Shown here: positions 54,501 to 64,000 of the stretch, piece by piece
How the letters are laid out: every line of letters starts with the position of its first letter
How positions within the stretch are numbered: position 1 is the stretch's first letter
Source: Paraescarpia echinospica
Taxonomy: Eukaryota; Annelida; Polychaeta; Sabellida; Siboglinidae
NCBI GenBank assembly: GCA_020002185.1
Contig: CM034537.1
Span: forward strand, 14,043,905 to 14,107,904
Direction of reading: 5' to 3'
DNA: 64,000 bases
Program-made: the position numbers and the translations under genes
The notes under the pieces: model-generated
What the model was told of the DNA's origin: nothing
Databases searched by the model: none
What the model saw: only the letters and a program-made list of their open reading frames with translations

Positions 54501-57500
54501 CAGCGGCAGCCTTACTTGATGGATGCAGGTTATAACTGGATTGCTGAGTAAAGAGCCTACAATTCTGATCTCAGGAAGAGTTGTAAACCTGTTTAAATTC
54601 AGTTTACATTAAAATTAGTTTAAACAATTATTTGCATTATTCCAAGTACTTGCATCATGTGTTCAACCAAACCAAGCTGTGGGATATTACCCGGAAATGG
54701 TGTCCGCTACAATATGACGAAGAACAGTATATGTCTCCTGTGGTCAGAACAGCCAAATGTCACATTTGACTTTATATCATGTCATTTGTATAGCGCCAAA
54801 GAATATCACTGCATGTATTTGTTTTTTAATAAAGTGATCAACATTTATACAGCTGTGGTCCCCAGTACACACCTGGCTGTGATGGACATAATGGAGCGGT
54901 CACTGCTGCTCGTGCCACTACTGACCAGCTGGGAGTTAACCTGTGATGAGTTAATGGATGGAGGAGGGGCCTTCATCTTGTAGATACGGCCTTGTGAGCA
55001 CCGGTCTCGCGATGTCATTGTCACTGTGTCGTGGGATGGGTCTGTGACTGTCATTGTGTCACAGTCTGGTGTTGTCAATGTTATTGCATCACAGTCTGGC
55101 TCTGCCATTGTCACAGAGTCATGGTCTGGCGATGTCATTATCGTCATGTCATGGTCTGGTGATTTAATTGTGTCATGGTATGGCACTGTCATTGTCACCC
55201 TATCACCCTCAGCCACTTGACACGGTCTCTTGGGTGACACTGTGTCCATGTCACTGGCGTCATCACTTCGTCGCTTCTGATATCTTGTCACGGCTGTGGA
55301 AAAAAGGATAAGACTTTCAACAGGAGATTAAAGTAAAATCAGTGAAGGAAGAATGTAGATTAGATATCAGAAAGTATTTATTCTCACAGAGAACTACACA
55401 TAAATGGAACAAATTATTTACTGATTGTGCAGATGTTAGCAAAGTGGCTATGGCTAAAAATTAAATCAACAAATACCCCAGATAAAAACATAGATGAAAA
55501 CATGTTGAACTGTCCATAAGCAAAACTTTTTCTTGCTATCTGCAGTTTCTGCTCTGGTTGATAATCTTCATCACTCTTTTTACATCAACAGACATAGAAT
55601 TATGAATTATAAATGATCTGACAACATCACTCTCTGGGAAAGGACAAACAGCTGCCAGTGAAGAAGAGAAGAGAAAAATGGATGTTGAATGGTTAATGCG
55701 AAGAAAACCCCAATCCCGTATCACCAGACAATACCTCCCCAAGTGGGATGAAAAGTGGACGGTTCAAAAACATCTGGCAGAGACACCATGAGGCGAAAAT
55801 TAAAAATACAGGTAATACCCTGAGCGAATTCACAAAATTGATGACACAAAACAGGATCCAGTGTAGAACTTTGTCAATAGCCTATATTCCCAGTGAGCAA
55901 ACTAAGCAAGTAACTAAGTGTGAAGAAATCACCTCTAAGTTCTGTATCATTGCCCGTTCTCACGTGTTCAGTTTTGTTACCAAGCTCTTCTACAATCTCC
56001 TGGTCTGACTTATCTGAAGGTTCCAGGTCTTGCCAGCAGGTGTCACTGATGTATCTTTGTGGGTGCATAGACTTGTCACTGTGGACATCGCTGAAACAAA
56101 GACAGAGCATTTCTTATTTTTGCTGATGGCCAAGCGCTGATGGTCAAATGAAAATTAGTGTAAGAAACAAGTAAACACAAACAAATATGTCATAATAACA
56201 TTAAAAGCTGTTGATTATTTAGTCGGTGGGACCAAATATATAAATACAAGATTAATTATAAGACATGGTAATTATTAACTTTATCAAAAATTCATCACTC
56301 ATCCATGAATGTAGATTTAACATATGCTAGGTAGACTCGCATTAAATCTAACATATAGACAAACATGTGCAAATATATGTTCACCTATACAATGCAAGCA
56401 TAGCAAATCTACCACAACCTCAAGATGCCTTGTATGAAGACCTGTTTGCCATCTAATCAAAACCACTATTCTAGGCAGGCCAATATTTGCATCTATTGAT
56501 CAAAATAATAAATTCAATTCCCTACCTGATGATGGAGTCCCAGTGAACACTGAGCGTGCCGAGCACCTTTGCGCCATCTACTGGTGGTTGTAGCAATTGC
56601 AGTAATTCGAGTATCTCGCGCTGTGAGAGGCGGTCCTTCAGTTCGCCTGTGCCCCGGTGGTGCAGTAAGTCTAGGAACATCTCTACGACAGCGTGCTTCT
56701 CAGCCGACAGTGCCTTTACCAACTCAGAGCTGGATCCTGACTGCAGAATCTACAGACAACATTGGACACTCTCTGGAACATCCTTTCAGAGACAACTCTG
56801 TTTACAGCAACATGTTTTTCATCCTTGGACATATACTGTCCAATCAGAAAGGTGTATTTAGTGTAAAACTGGAATCTTTCCATTTTTTATCTCAACTATG
56901 TAGCTACAATCATATTCACCACTTAAAGAAGTGAAATTAATTTTTCAATTTCTTTGAAACTTTGTATATGTAAACGTAATGTGCTAAATATGAAGTATGT
57001 TGGTTGTAAACTCATGTCACTAAGCCTGCTCAAACATATGATACATGTTCTTTTAACCCAGCAAAATGTTGTTGGATAAAGCAGTTCCGCACATAATTCT
57101 TACACGTTCCTATTGGCTTGGCTGGTAAAGACAGCAATAACTGTCTAGACTGCATGTACTGAAGGAAAATATAAACTAAGGGTTTATGCTTTTAAAAATG
57201 GCTGCTTCATGGCAGCTTCAGTGTAGGACTGAGGAGGTTCGAATGTTATTAAAGAAGTGAGTGCGACCAGGAGCTTTCTGACATTGAAGTTGAGTTAATC
57301 ACAAGTTTATCTTTGTTTTGTTCACACAAACATACATAGAGTTGTAGCATTCTATGCAAACCAACTCAAACACAATTTAAAGTTACTTAATATACTTGGA
57401 ATCACCGTGTGTGACATTCAATTATCTTTCAAATGACCACAACTTGCAGTGTTAGGAAACAAAGTAAAAAACGACATGCCAAAAAAATAGGTGCACCATG

Positions 57501-59578
57501 TCTTGGCGATTTTTTGTATGCACTATGGGGACTAAGAGTGCATTTCAGTAAAATGATGTGGGGTCTAAAGAGGTAAATATGTACCTTTTCAATGACGGTA
57601 AGTGGAAGACAAGAGTTGATCTCCCCCACGAACTTATTGGCCAGCATCTTAAGCTTCGTCATGAAGGACGGGCCAAACATTTGGACAAAGCAGTTCCGCA
57701 CATAATTCTTACACATCTTCCTATTGGCTAGTAAAGAGAGGAAGAAATTTCTGGTTTCCTGGTTAATTTCTTCCAAGGTTTTGTGCAGCTTTGCATCCTA
57801 GAAACAAATGAATAGAATGGGTTAGCAACATAGATAATGGCTGCAAACACTGTTTACACAAACAAATTGTACTTTGCTCTGACATGTTTCAAATAATTGT
57901 CACCTTATCTAGTTCTGCTGTGATAGTCACAAGCCATATTTTATAATACAAATTTTATTATCACATACAAACTAAAAAAGTATACTTCAAAATCAGATCC
58001 TTACAATGTCATTTCGTCTTGGAAGTGATCTTGGAAAGTACTGATTGACCTTGTCCAGTATCTTTGCCCGCCCATTCTTCAGCAGATGAACCAAAAACTG
58101 CACATGAACAATCATATTTAATGTATCATCGTCACCACAATGCATGCATGAAACATGTTTGATTATGATATCAATATAATGTACAAAAATTGTCATCTTG
58201 AATTATCAAAAAATGGTGTGCTTTCAAAACAGAGGAAACAGCATCATTTAACTGTATTGCTTTCATTTCATCAATTTAAAATATGAACATATAATTTCAA
58301 TGTTATTTAAACTCCCCTCCCACTCTGAAGGGGGGCTTTGATAATAAAAAACATAGCTTCTTCCAAGGGGTTGGTAAAATCAAGTAAGACATCAAATGTC
58401 AAGAAATACAAAAAAATTATAACTACTCTCCATGAATACAAAGTCTAGCACTTGTTTGGCAAAGTAGTGCGATTATTGGCTCTTTGGAAAAAACCTTCCA
58501 TTACTCTGTTCAATGTCCATTGTAACTTTGTTGCTGATTTGCCATTTCTGTGACTGTTGCGTGAAATCTTACCGAGACTTTGAGACCAGTGAGGAGTTTG
58601 ACACACTGCTTGTGACTGACGACGTCGCCTACGCACAGGCCATGCAACTGCTCAATCAGCGAGATGGCAATGTCAAAGTGCTGCACGTCAGCTTCAGATA
58701 CTATAGTCAGCATAGTACACAGCAGTGACCTAGCTTGAGGCACCCCAACCTTCTCCAGGGTGGGCTGGTCTGCTGTGGTCACAAACCCTGTACACCAACA
58801 CAAGGCATAGTAAACATTATGTTTAAAACTGCTTCTGCAATTCAATTTTGGCTCATCACCGTTTATAATCATTTCGCAAAAAATTATACCAATCTAATAC
58901 ATACACAGTGTCATGTTAGCATGTAACTATTCACATAGCACGATTAGCATGTAACTATTCACATAGCACTATTAGCATGTAACTATTCACATAGCACGAT
59001 TAGCATGTAACTATTCACATAGCACGATTAGCATGTAACTATTCACATAGCACGATTAGTGTCTACAAATTAAAAAACAGTGAACTTAACATGAATGTTC
59101 ATAACATGAAAAAATATTACAGCATACAGTACATAATTGATTGGTCGAGTCTAAGGACTTAGTATATATCACTTTATTGTCAGTTACCATACTCAACATA
59201 AACAGATACAGTGGAACACTGCAACACACAACACTCGGCCAAAATAACATGAATAGGTGTAAGTTAACCTTATTAAGCAGTGTAGCACAACCAATTTCCT
59301 ATAATTTATTGCTGCGAACATTATTTGGGATGACCACATTTCCAAATTACCGAGGTGACCAACTGACCGTAAAAAGTGTTCCGGCTGCACTTGCTATACA
59401 TTCTTAAAATGGTCCATGTGACATAATATGCATGTTAGCCCATAATGAAATTTGGCAAATGTACGATTTTGACTACCAATGCCTCTTTACACTCACAATG
59501 TAGGACTTGCTCATGTCTCAACTTGCAGGCGTACTCAAGAAGCCATTTCTTCATCAAGTTCTTTGTAGTCTCAGACAT
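48509..59578 (-). CDS. TINF2: TINF2 (TIN2)-like shelterin protein
   Basis: Eleven minus-strand exons join in phase: 59497-59578, 58573-58787, 58005-58097, 57585-57797, 56526-56749, 55933-56090, 54873-55293, 53868-54333, 51500-51655, 49028-49126 and 48509-48556, giving 724 aa. Residues about 44-275 follow the human TIN2 N-terminal domain helix by helix: ARSLLCTMLTIVSEADVQHF, then HKQCVKLLTGLK, LLKNGRAKILDKVNQYFP, KLHKTLEEINQETRNFF and REILELLQLLQPPVDG. TIN2 bridges TRF proteins and TPP1 at telomeres. Then come basic KRR/KRP clusters, five 10-residue PDxD repeats (from about 374), an SQ/TQ-rich segment (470-624) and a C-terminal TETILLPPLEQYL reminiscent of DTLIPTLCEYL in vertebrate TIN2. The first exon is the least certain; an upstream in-frame stop supports its ATG. 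No TRF-binding FxLxP motif was found. Confidence 0.72.
49221..50692. repeat. 40-bp minisatellite array, about 37 copies
   Basis: Unit CAGTGACAGTGAGGTGTTTG plus GTCTATCCTAGGCTACACAG. Almost all copies are identical. Exceptions are the first unit (GACGTG), a partial unit at 49747, a 2-bp loss at 49865, a 1-bp gain at 50111, a 1-bp loss at 50215 and one C in the last unit. It occupies the TINF2-like intron between exons 51500-51655 and 49028-49126. Confidence 0.97.
52109..52437. repeat. 34-bp tandem repeat with 68-bp higher-order period
   Basis: Units of AGTCACAATGYTTACACATA plus AGACTACAWGTAAC. They alternate strictly between a CTTACAC/CAAGTA type and a TTTACAC/CATGTA type, so the real repeating unit is a 68-bp dimer. 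The array decays at both edges. It lies within an intron of the TINF2-like gene. Confidence 0.9.
52723..52810 (-). other. Possible alternative exon of the TINF2-like gene
   Basis: A good acceptor (CTTTCAG) and a donor-like GTCAGT enclose 88 bp open in two frames. The length is not a multiple of three, so inclusion would shift the frame of the downstream exons, whereas skipping it keeps phase. I left it out of the gene model. Confidence 0.25.
57074..57136. repeat. Duplicated fragment of TINF2-like exon 4 inside the next intron
   Basis: About 60 bp (GCAGTTCCGCACATAATTCT and flanks) matches exon sequence at 57683-57740 with few changes. It lies in the same orientation about 600 bp downstream on the gene strand. 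It lacks splice borders, so it is a relic. Confidence 0.8.
58916..59059. repeat. 28-bp tandem repeat, five copies
   Basis: Unit TTAGCATGTAACTATTCACA plus TAGCACGA, with one variant copy (CACTA). It lies in the first intron of the TINF2-like gene. Confidence 0.92.
59209..59387. mobile_element. Small TIR element related to that at 47724
   Basis: It begins CAGTGGAACACTGCAAC and ends AAGTGTTCCGGCTG, with an internal GAGGTGACCAACTGACC block. Ends and length resemble pogo/Tigger-like non-autonomous copies. The right end has diverged. Confidence 0.35.
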
Positions 59579-60177
59579 CTCATTGCCACTTCACTCAAGC
59601 ACAGCACAGGCAACACACCATGTTATCTGCACAATAAACAACACACATACACACAAAATATATTCAACATTCAAACATCATCCACAGTTGTTTGCGGAAG
59701 CTAAGTGCTATAGCTATGGTGGAAAACCAATGTTAAATAGGTAGCTGATAGAAGGATAAGTTACCAGTGAAACCTCATTGTGCACAAGAATGTGGCTGTG
59801 CTTTTCTTAGTATGCTTGATATGAACATCTCACCTGACAATCGCAGTTTCTGCCAGATCTCAGTTTCTGCTGCTGTTTGATATTTTGTTGGATCTCGCAT
59901 TATATACATCTTTAGTCAGATATGCTGGTCACTGGGGGCAAAAGGTGACTACAAACTTGCAACAAACTACAGAAACCGAGTGGATCAACATGTAACCCCC
60001 AAATACCTTTTCTTTCACTTCAAAATGGTTTGCATAAAATTGTGTCCAGAATCTTGTCAATCACCAGTTAAACCGGCATAAATTGCAACAAGACAGTATA
60101 AACATTAATTAAATTAGTTGTCCATTATATTGAGAAAAAAAATTAAATTACTAACGTTTCATGTTGTTGATAAACAG
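59579..60177. other. Upstream region of the TINF2-like gene
   Basis: No coding signature. A splice-acceptor-like TTTATTGTGCAG lies about 50 bp upstream of the proposed start codon, so an untranslated 5' exon may lie further up. Confidence 0.35.
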
Positions 60178-60318
60178 AAAGAGGTGGGAAGACAACATCA
60201 AAGAGTGGACAGGACTGGACTCCCAGAGGGCTGTGGAGAACAGGGAAACATGGAGAGAGCTGGTTAAAAAGTCAGCAGTGGTGCCCCAAATATCCTTATT
60301 GGTTAGGGGAAAGTGAAG
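60178..60318 (+). pseudogene. C-terminal tail of a LINE reverse transcriptase
   Basis: The frame reads KRWEDNIKEWTGLDSQRAVE, then NRETWRELVKKSAVVPQ and a stop shortly after. This RWxDNIxxW...RxxWRxLV pattern is the usual C-terminal tail of several RTE- and CR1-like elements. The rest of the element is absent. Confidence 0.75.
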
Positions 60319-61631
60319 TGAAGAATGTTGTCGTAGGACTGCAGAATATATGACGGAGAGAAAATGTTGTAGGTCCGGTTTGCCTTATTGTACCATGTGC
60401 CACCAGGTAGTCCAAGTATACAACCACCCCACAATATATACACCTGCAGAGCCATTTAACGGATGCTGCAATGTTGGACTCTGCTGGAACAAAATACCTG
60501 AATCGGGGCACTTTAGTCATGAAGATAAATCTGTGCTGTAGATAACCATCACAGCTTGCACTGTACAGTCATATCAACCGCCCTTACCTTGTGTAATGCA
60601 GCCACCACAATGTCTTACCGGTGCTTGACTACAGACTATTATGGCAACACTATACGGACGAGTATAAAGTTATAACACATTGCTTTGTCTAAGAGCTAAC
60701 AACAGTTTGTTCTAGTTTTGGTAAATTGTCAATGTTCTATAGGTGTAAGAAAGTGTAAGTAATGCCTCTTCCAGTAGTATTGTCACTGCAACACAACTAC
60801 CAGGTTCACCACCATCAAAAATAACCAAGAACATAACAAAACCAGTAGTGGATTCCTCAGTATCCTTGGCTTAGCTTTAGGAAATAAACAAATAGCTGGA
60901 TGATTTGTTACATTTGCACACAAGCCTATGCATCTAGCCTGCCCTGTCATTAGTGTGGAAGGCTGCACTAACTTCCAATACAACACTAACTATCACAGAA
61001 AAACATCAACAACTAAAACAGTATTTTGTAATAGAGCACTTTATTTTGTCATGGTCTTATTTTCTTCTTCTTTCCGTAATTGTCCACAATCATTTTGTTG
61101 TTGATTATTCTGGCATTAATGTTAATGGGAATTTAGAGGATAAATCGGTGAATACTGTTATAAAAAAATAATAAGAGGGTAATGTTGGTCAGGCTGGTAA
61201 GAATGGCGTAGGTCCTAGCTGACTAGAAACTGCAAAACAACAGTCAGCACTCTCAAGTCTCCTCTCGATTGACGAACTGCGCCCAACGGCGACGTGTTTT
61301 TAAACATCAAGAGCTGTGCCTGTGTACATACTACATGTATATTATACTAATTCATTCTGCAATATGCACAACATCAGTACATGATCACGAATTTAAACTT
61401 TGTTTAAGTGACCATGTAACGATTCACAACAAAACAATTGACAACTACAACTAAACAAGTAACACTAACAAGCCACGGCACAAGGAGCCCACGACGTTAG
61501 CAAGCACAGCCACAGATCATTTGCCGGAGAGGGAAACATGTTGTTATTTTAACAAGATTGCCACCCAGAGAATTAACTCTAGGTGGCAGGTGGACAAGGA
61601 AGACCTTTGGCTTATCGAGAGTCCGACCCTT
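60319..61631. other. Intergenic, no gene recognised
   Basis: Mixed AT-rich sequence without a domain signature or splice-consistent gene. The last 75 bp or so are probably the 3' UTR of the LINE that follows on the minus strand. Confidence 0.45.
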
Positions 61632-63361
61632 TTATCTAAGTGTATCCCGCCCTTCTGAGGTGTCGATTTTATTTTTAAACATATTCACGCTACTAGCACC
61701 CACACAATCAGCAGATAATCTGTTCCATTCATTTACAGTCCTTTGTGAAAATGAGAACTTTCTTATATCTAATCTACACTGCTCCTTTGCTAATGTAACT
61801 TCATGTCCTCTAGTCCTTCTATCTTTCTTAATTGAGAAAAAAATATCGTTATTTTCATAACCATTCATTATTTTAAACACTTCTATCTGATCTCCTCTCA
61901 ATCTCCTAGTCTCTAGTGTTGTTAAGCCGCATTTTTTTAGGCGTATTTCATAACTAAGATCCCTCAGTTTTTGTATCATTTTAGTTGCTCTCCTCTGTAC
62001 TCTTTCTAGCATATCTATGTCCTTCCTGCGATATGGCCTCCACACTTGAATACAATATTTTAAATGAGGCCCAACTATTGTTTTGTACAGCGGTATTATT
62101 AGCTCTTTTTCCTTATATGTTTTGTTTCGCCTAATTAATCCAAGGATTTGATTTCCCTTTGAAGCTGCAATTACGCACTGCTCCGAAACCTTTATATCAG
62201 CACTAATGGTTAACCCTAAGTCCTTTTCTTTTACAGTAGTACTTAGTACAATACCTCCCATTGTGTATTCTACATCTTCATTCCCATGTCCTACGTGGAG
62301 ACATTTACATTTCCCAAAATTGAACAGCATTTGCCACTTTTCAGACCATTTGATCAACTTGTCAAGATCATCTTGTAAATGTTGTCTATCTCCATCACTT
62401 TTAATCCTTCTAAACACTTTTGTATCATCTGCAAATTTCAACACCTTGCTTGTTATTTCATCATCCAAATCGTTGGTATATATTAAGAATAATATAGGTC
62501 CTAGTACTGACCCCTGTGGTACCCCACTCAATACCGATTTCCAGTTTGAAGCCTCCCCATCAACTACTACACGTTCTTCTTCTTCTTTGTGTTAGGCAGC
62601 CACCATCCGTTGAGCAGATCGAGTCTGCTCGGAGATTTTGCTGCACTTTGAGGGGCTGCTGTGCTTAATAAAATAATAGTTGATGCGCTAGGGATTAAAA
62701 GATAAATAAATTATTAAATACATTTAAACTAGAAATTTATAAACGAATAAGTTAGTTTTTTCAAATATGTATAAAAACAGTCTGTAAAAGGCCCTGAGTC
62801 ATAACAAGAGAAGTGGGAAAAAGTGGGTGATGTGTCAACTACTTGGAGTATCCGGCCAGACCAATCCGGCTGCCGTAGCGGTCACCGGGGTTAGACCCCG
62901 ACCGGCACAGCTCCAGCTTTCATTTACCCACTTTCGTTAACACATCAGAATTTGAGAGTGCAGATCCTGGTCTCAAAGGAGGCAGGAGCAGGAGCTTTGG
63001 TGATTTCATGAGGAAGGCTGTTCCACTCTGGTATGGTTCTTGGGAAGAATGTCTTCTGTCTGTAGGCTGTCCGGTGATATGGGATGTTATATAGGTGAGA
63101 TCATTGGTGTATCGGGTGTTTCTTCTTGGGTGAACAGCTGGTGTTGGTCTGTGCTTTGACTCGCTGTACCGGTCGTTGTCTTCTGTCAATCAGCCATTTT
63201 TCTATCCAGTTTATTATACCATTTCCTATGCCATGGGCCTTTAGTTTAACCAGTAATCTTTGATGTGGTACTTTGTCGAAAGCTTTTTGAAAATCTAAGT
63301 AGACGATATCTAGTACTGGTGATCCCTCATCTACCCACTTACTTAGTGATGTCTTCCACAA
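61632..63361 (-). pseudogene. LINE (CR1/Jockey group) RT, 5'-truncated and interrupted
   Basis: Minus-strand RT in two parts. 63175-63361 encodes VYLDFQKAFDKVPHQRLLVK and WLIDRRQR. 61632-62575 opens VVDGEASNWKSVLSGVPQGS and continues with LFLIYTNDL, KFADDTKVF (active-site FADD), KCLHVGHGN, YKTIVGPHLKYCIQVW and ERVQRRATKMI, ending in TSEGRDTLR and a stop. The parts are separated by a 598-bp insertion, and the protein would continue without a gap if the insertion were absent. The second part is open for about 300 codons without a stop, so the insertion is probably recent. The N-terminal endonuclease is missing. Confidence 0.88.
62576..63173 (-). mobile_element. 5'-truncated LINE inserted into another LINE
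   Basis: It is flanked by CGTT on both sides (62572-62575 and 63174-63177), a short target duplication. On the minus strand it encodes the end of an RT (TDRRQK-like frame, FFPRTIPEWNSLPHEI, APAPASFETRICTL) followed by a 3' UTR, and ends in CAAAGAAGAAGAAG, a GAA-type tail typical of CR1/L2-like elements. Its host is the RT at 61632-63361. Confidence 0.75.
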
Positions 63362-64000
63362 AACATAACATATTTGTTAAGCATGACCTCGCTTTAAAAA
63401 ACCGGTGGCAAGTGCATGCTATTTGGAACGAACAAACTTCTGGATATACATAACATACCATTTACATGTTCGAAATAGTCTAAAAGCGTAACATTGTTGC
63501 ACCGTCTGCTAGCTTGAATTCAAAAACAGGAAGTACACAAATGTTTTTATTAGGCAAATATTAACACCAGCACACCATGCATTGGCCGTACCAGTTAATC
63601 CTATTTGGAAACGTAAGTTTTCATTTTTAATTTATGTATTATCCAAATGCATTCATACGCATATTGCATTTGTAAATATTATCTGTTTATGTTAAAAATA
63701 TAAACTTTAAATAATATGTTTTATTAAAAGTTTGTTTAATGATTTAATATTATAATCAATTATACATACTTTTATTCAATTTACATTCTATTTGTAGTAA
63801 TACAGCTTTATATATTTAACGTTTCATCTATGTAACATGGGGAAACTGATAAAAATCAACAATTTCCTCCTTTGTTGGTAATGAAACTATTAATAGTAAG
63901 TACACACCCACCACTGCACGATCACCTATGATATATGACCTGCTCTTGGTAAGTATAAGAAAACTAAAATTAATTCATATTCCAAAATATACCAAGACAT
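63362..64000. other. No gene recognised
   Basis: AT-rich sequence upstream of the truncated LINE. No coding signature, repeat array or RNA gene was seen. Confidence 0.5.

Noticed and set aside
58916..59059. CRISPR-like array of 28-bp repeats
   Set aside because: Units are directly adjacent with no spacers and the DNA is animal; it is a minisatellite. The same applies to the 40-bp and 34-bp arrays.

Overview
This window is animal nuclear DNA: AT-rich, with GT-AG introns from a few hundred bases to several kilobases, GIY-YIG, RT and DDE transposon relics, and long simple-sequence arrays. No operons, bacterial genes or CRISPR arrays are present. Gene content and intron style suggest an invertebrate bilaterian, plausibly a lophotrochozoan or basal deuterostome. 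I cannot place it more precisely.

Five spliced protein genes can be assembled by joining exons whose phases match at every junction: (1) SNRPD1 (Sm-D1, +, its 5' exon lies outside the window), 1522-4909; (2) CCDC113/CFAP263 (-), 8437-15954, 8 exons, 390 aa; (3) casein kinase 2 catalytic subunit alpha (+), 16674-33812, 12 exons, 406 aa; (4) CFAP20 (+), 43397-45966, 5 exons, 194 aa; (5) a TINF2 (TIN2)-like shelterin gene (-), 48509-59578, about 11 exons, about 724 aa in my model. CCDC113 and CK2-alpha diverge from a gap of about 720 bp. SNRPD1 converges on CCDC113, and CFAP20 converges on the TINF2-like gene.

The block CCDC113 - CK2-alpha - CFAP20 has the same order and relative orientation as CCDC113 - CSNK2A2 - CFAP20 on human 16q21. 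It looks like an ancient linkage of two axonemal genes around a kinase gene. Both ciliary genes have RFX X-box-like sites upstream. The TINF2-like protein has a recognisable TIN2 N-terminal (TRFH-like) domain, then a run of 10-residue Asp-rich repeats, then a dense SQ/TQ cluster that suggests ATM/ATR regulation.

Introns and intergenic DNA hold many mobile-element relics: a PIF/Harbinger copy (2204-3429); a hAT copy with a perfect 8-bp target duplication (5800-7039); a Penelope-like remnant with a GIY-YIG domain and inverted terminal repeats carrying hammerhead-like cores (9621-10542); a TIR element (30922-32141); several non-LTR retrotransposon fragments, including one LINE nested in another (61.6-63.4 kb); small TIR elements; and a SINE-like unit. 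Satellite-type sequence includes a 40-bp unit array (49.2-50.7 kb), a 34/68-bp array (52.1-52.4 kb), a 30-bp array (25.7-26.0 kb) and a 1.6-kb zone of CATA/CACG microsatellites (41.0-42.7 kb). The 34.4-43.0 kb stretch holds no gene that I recognise.
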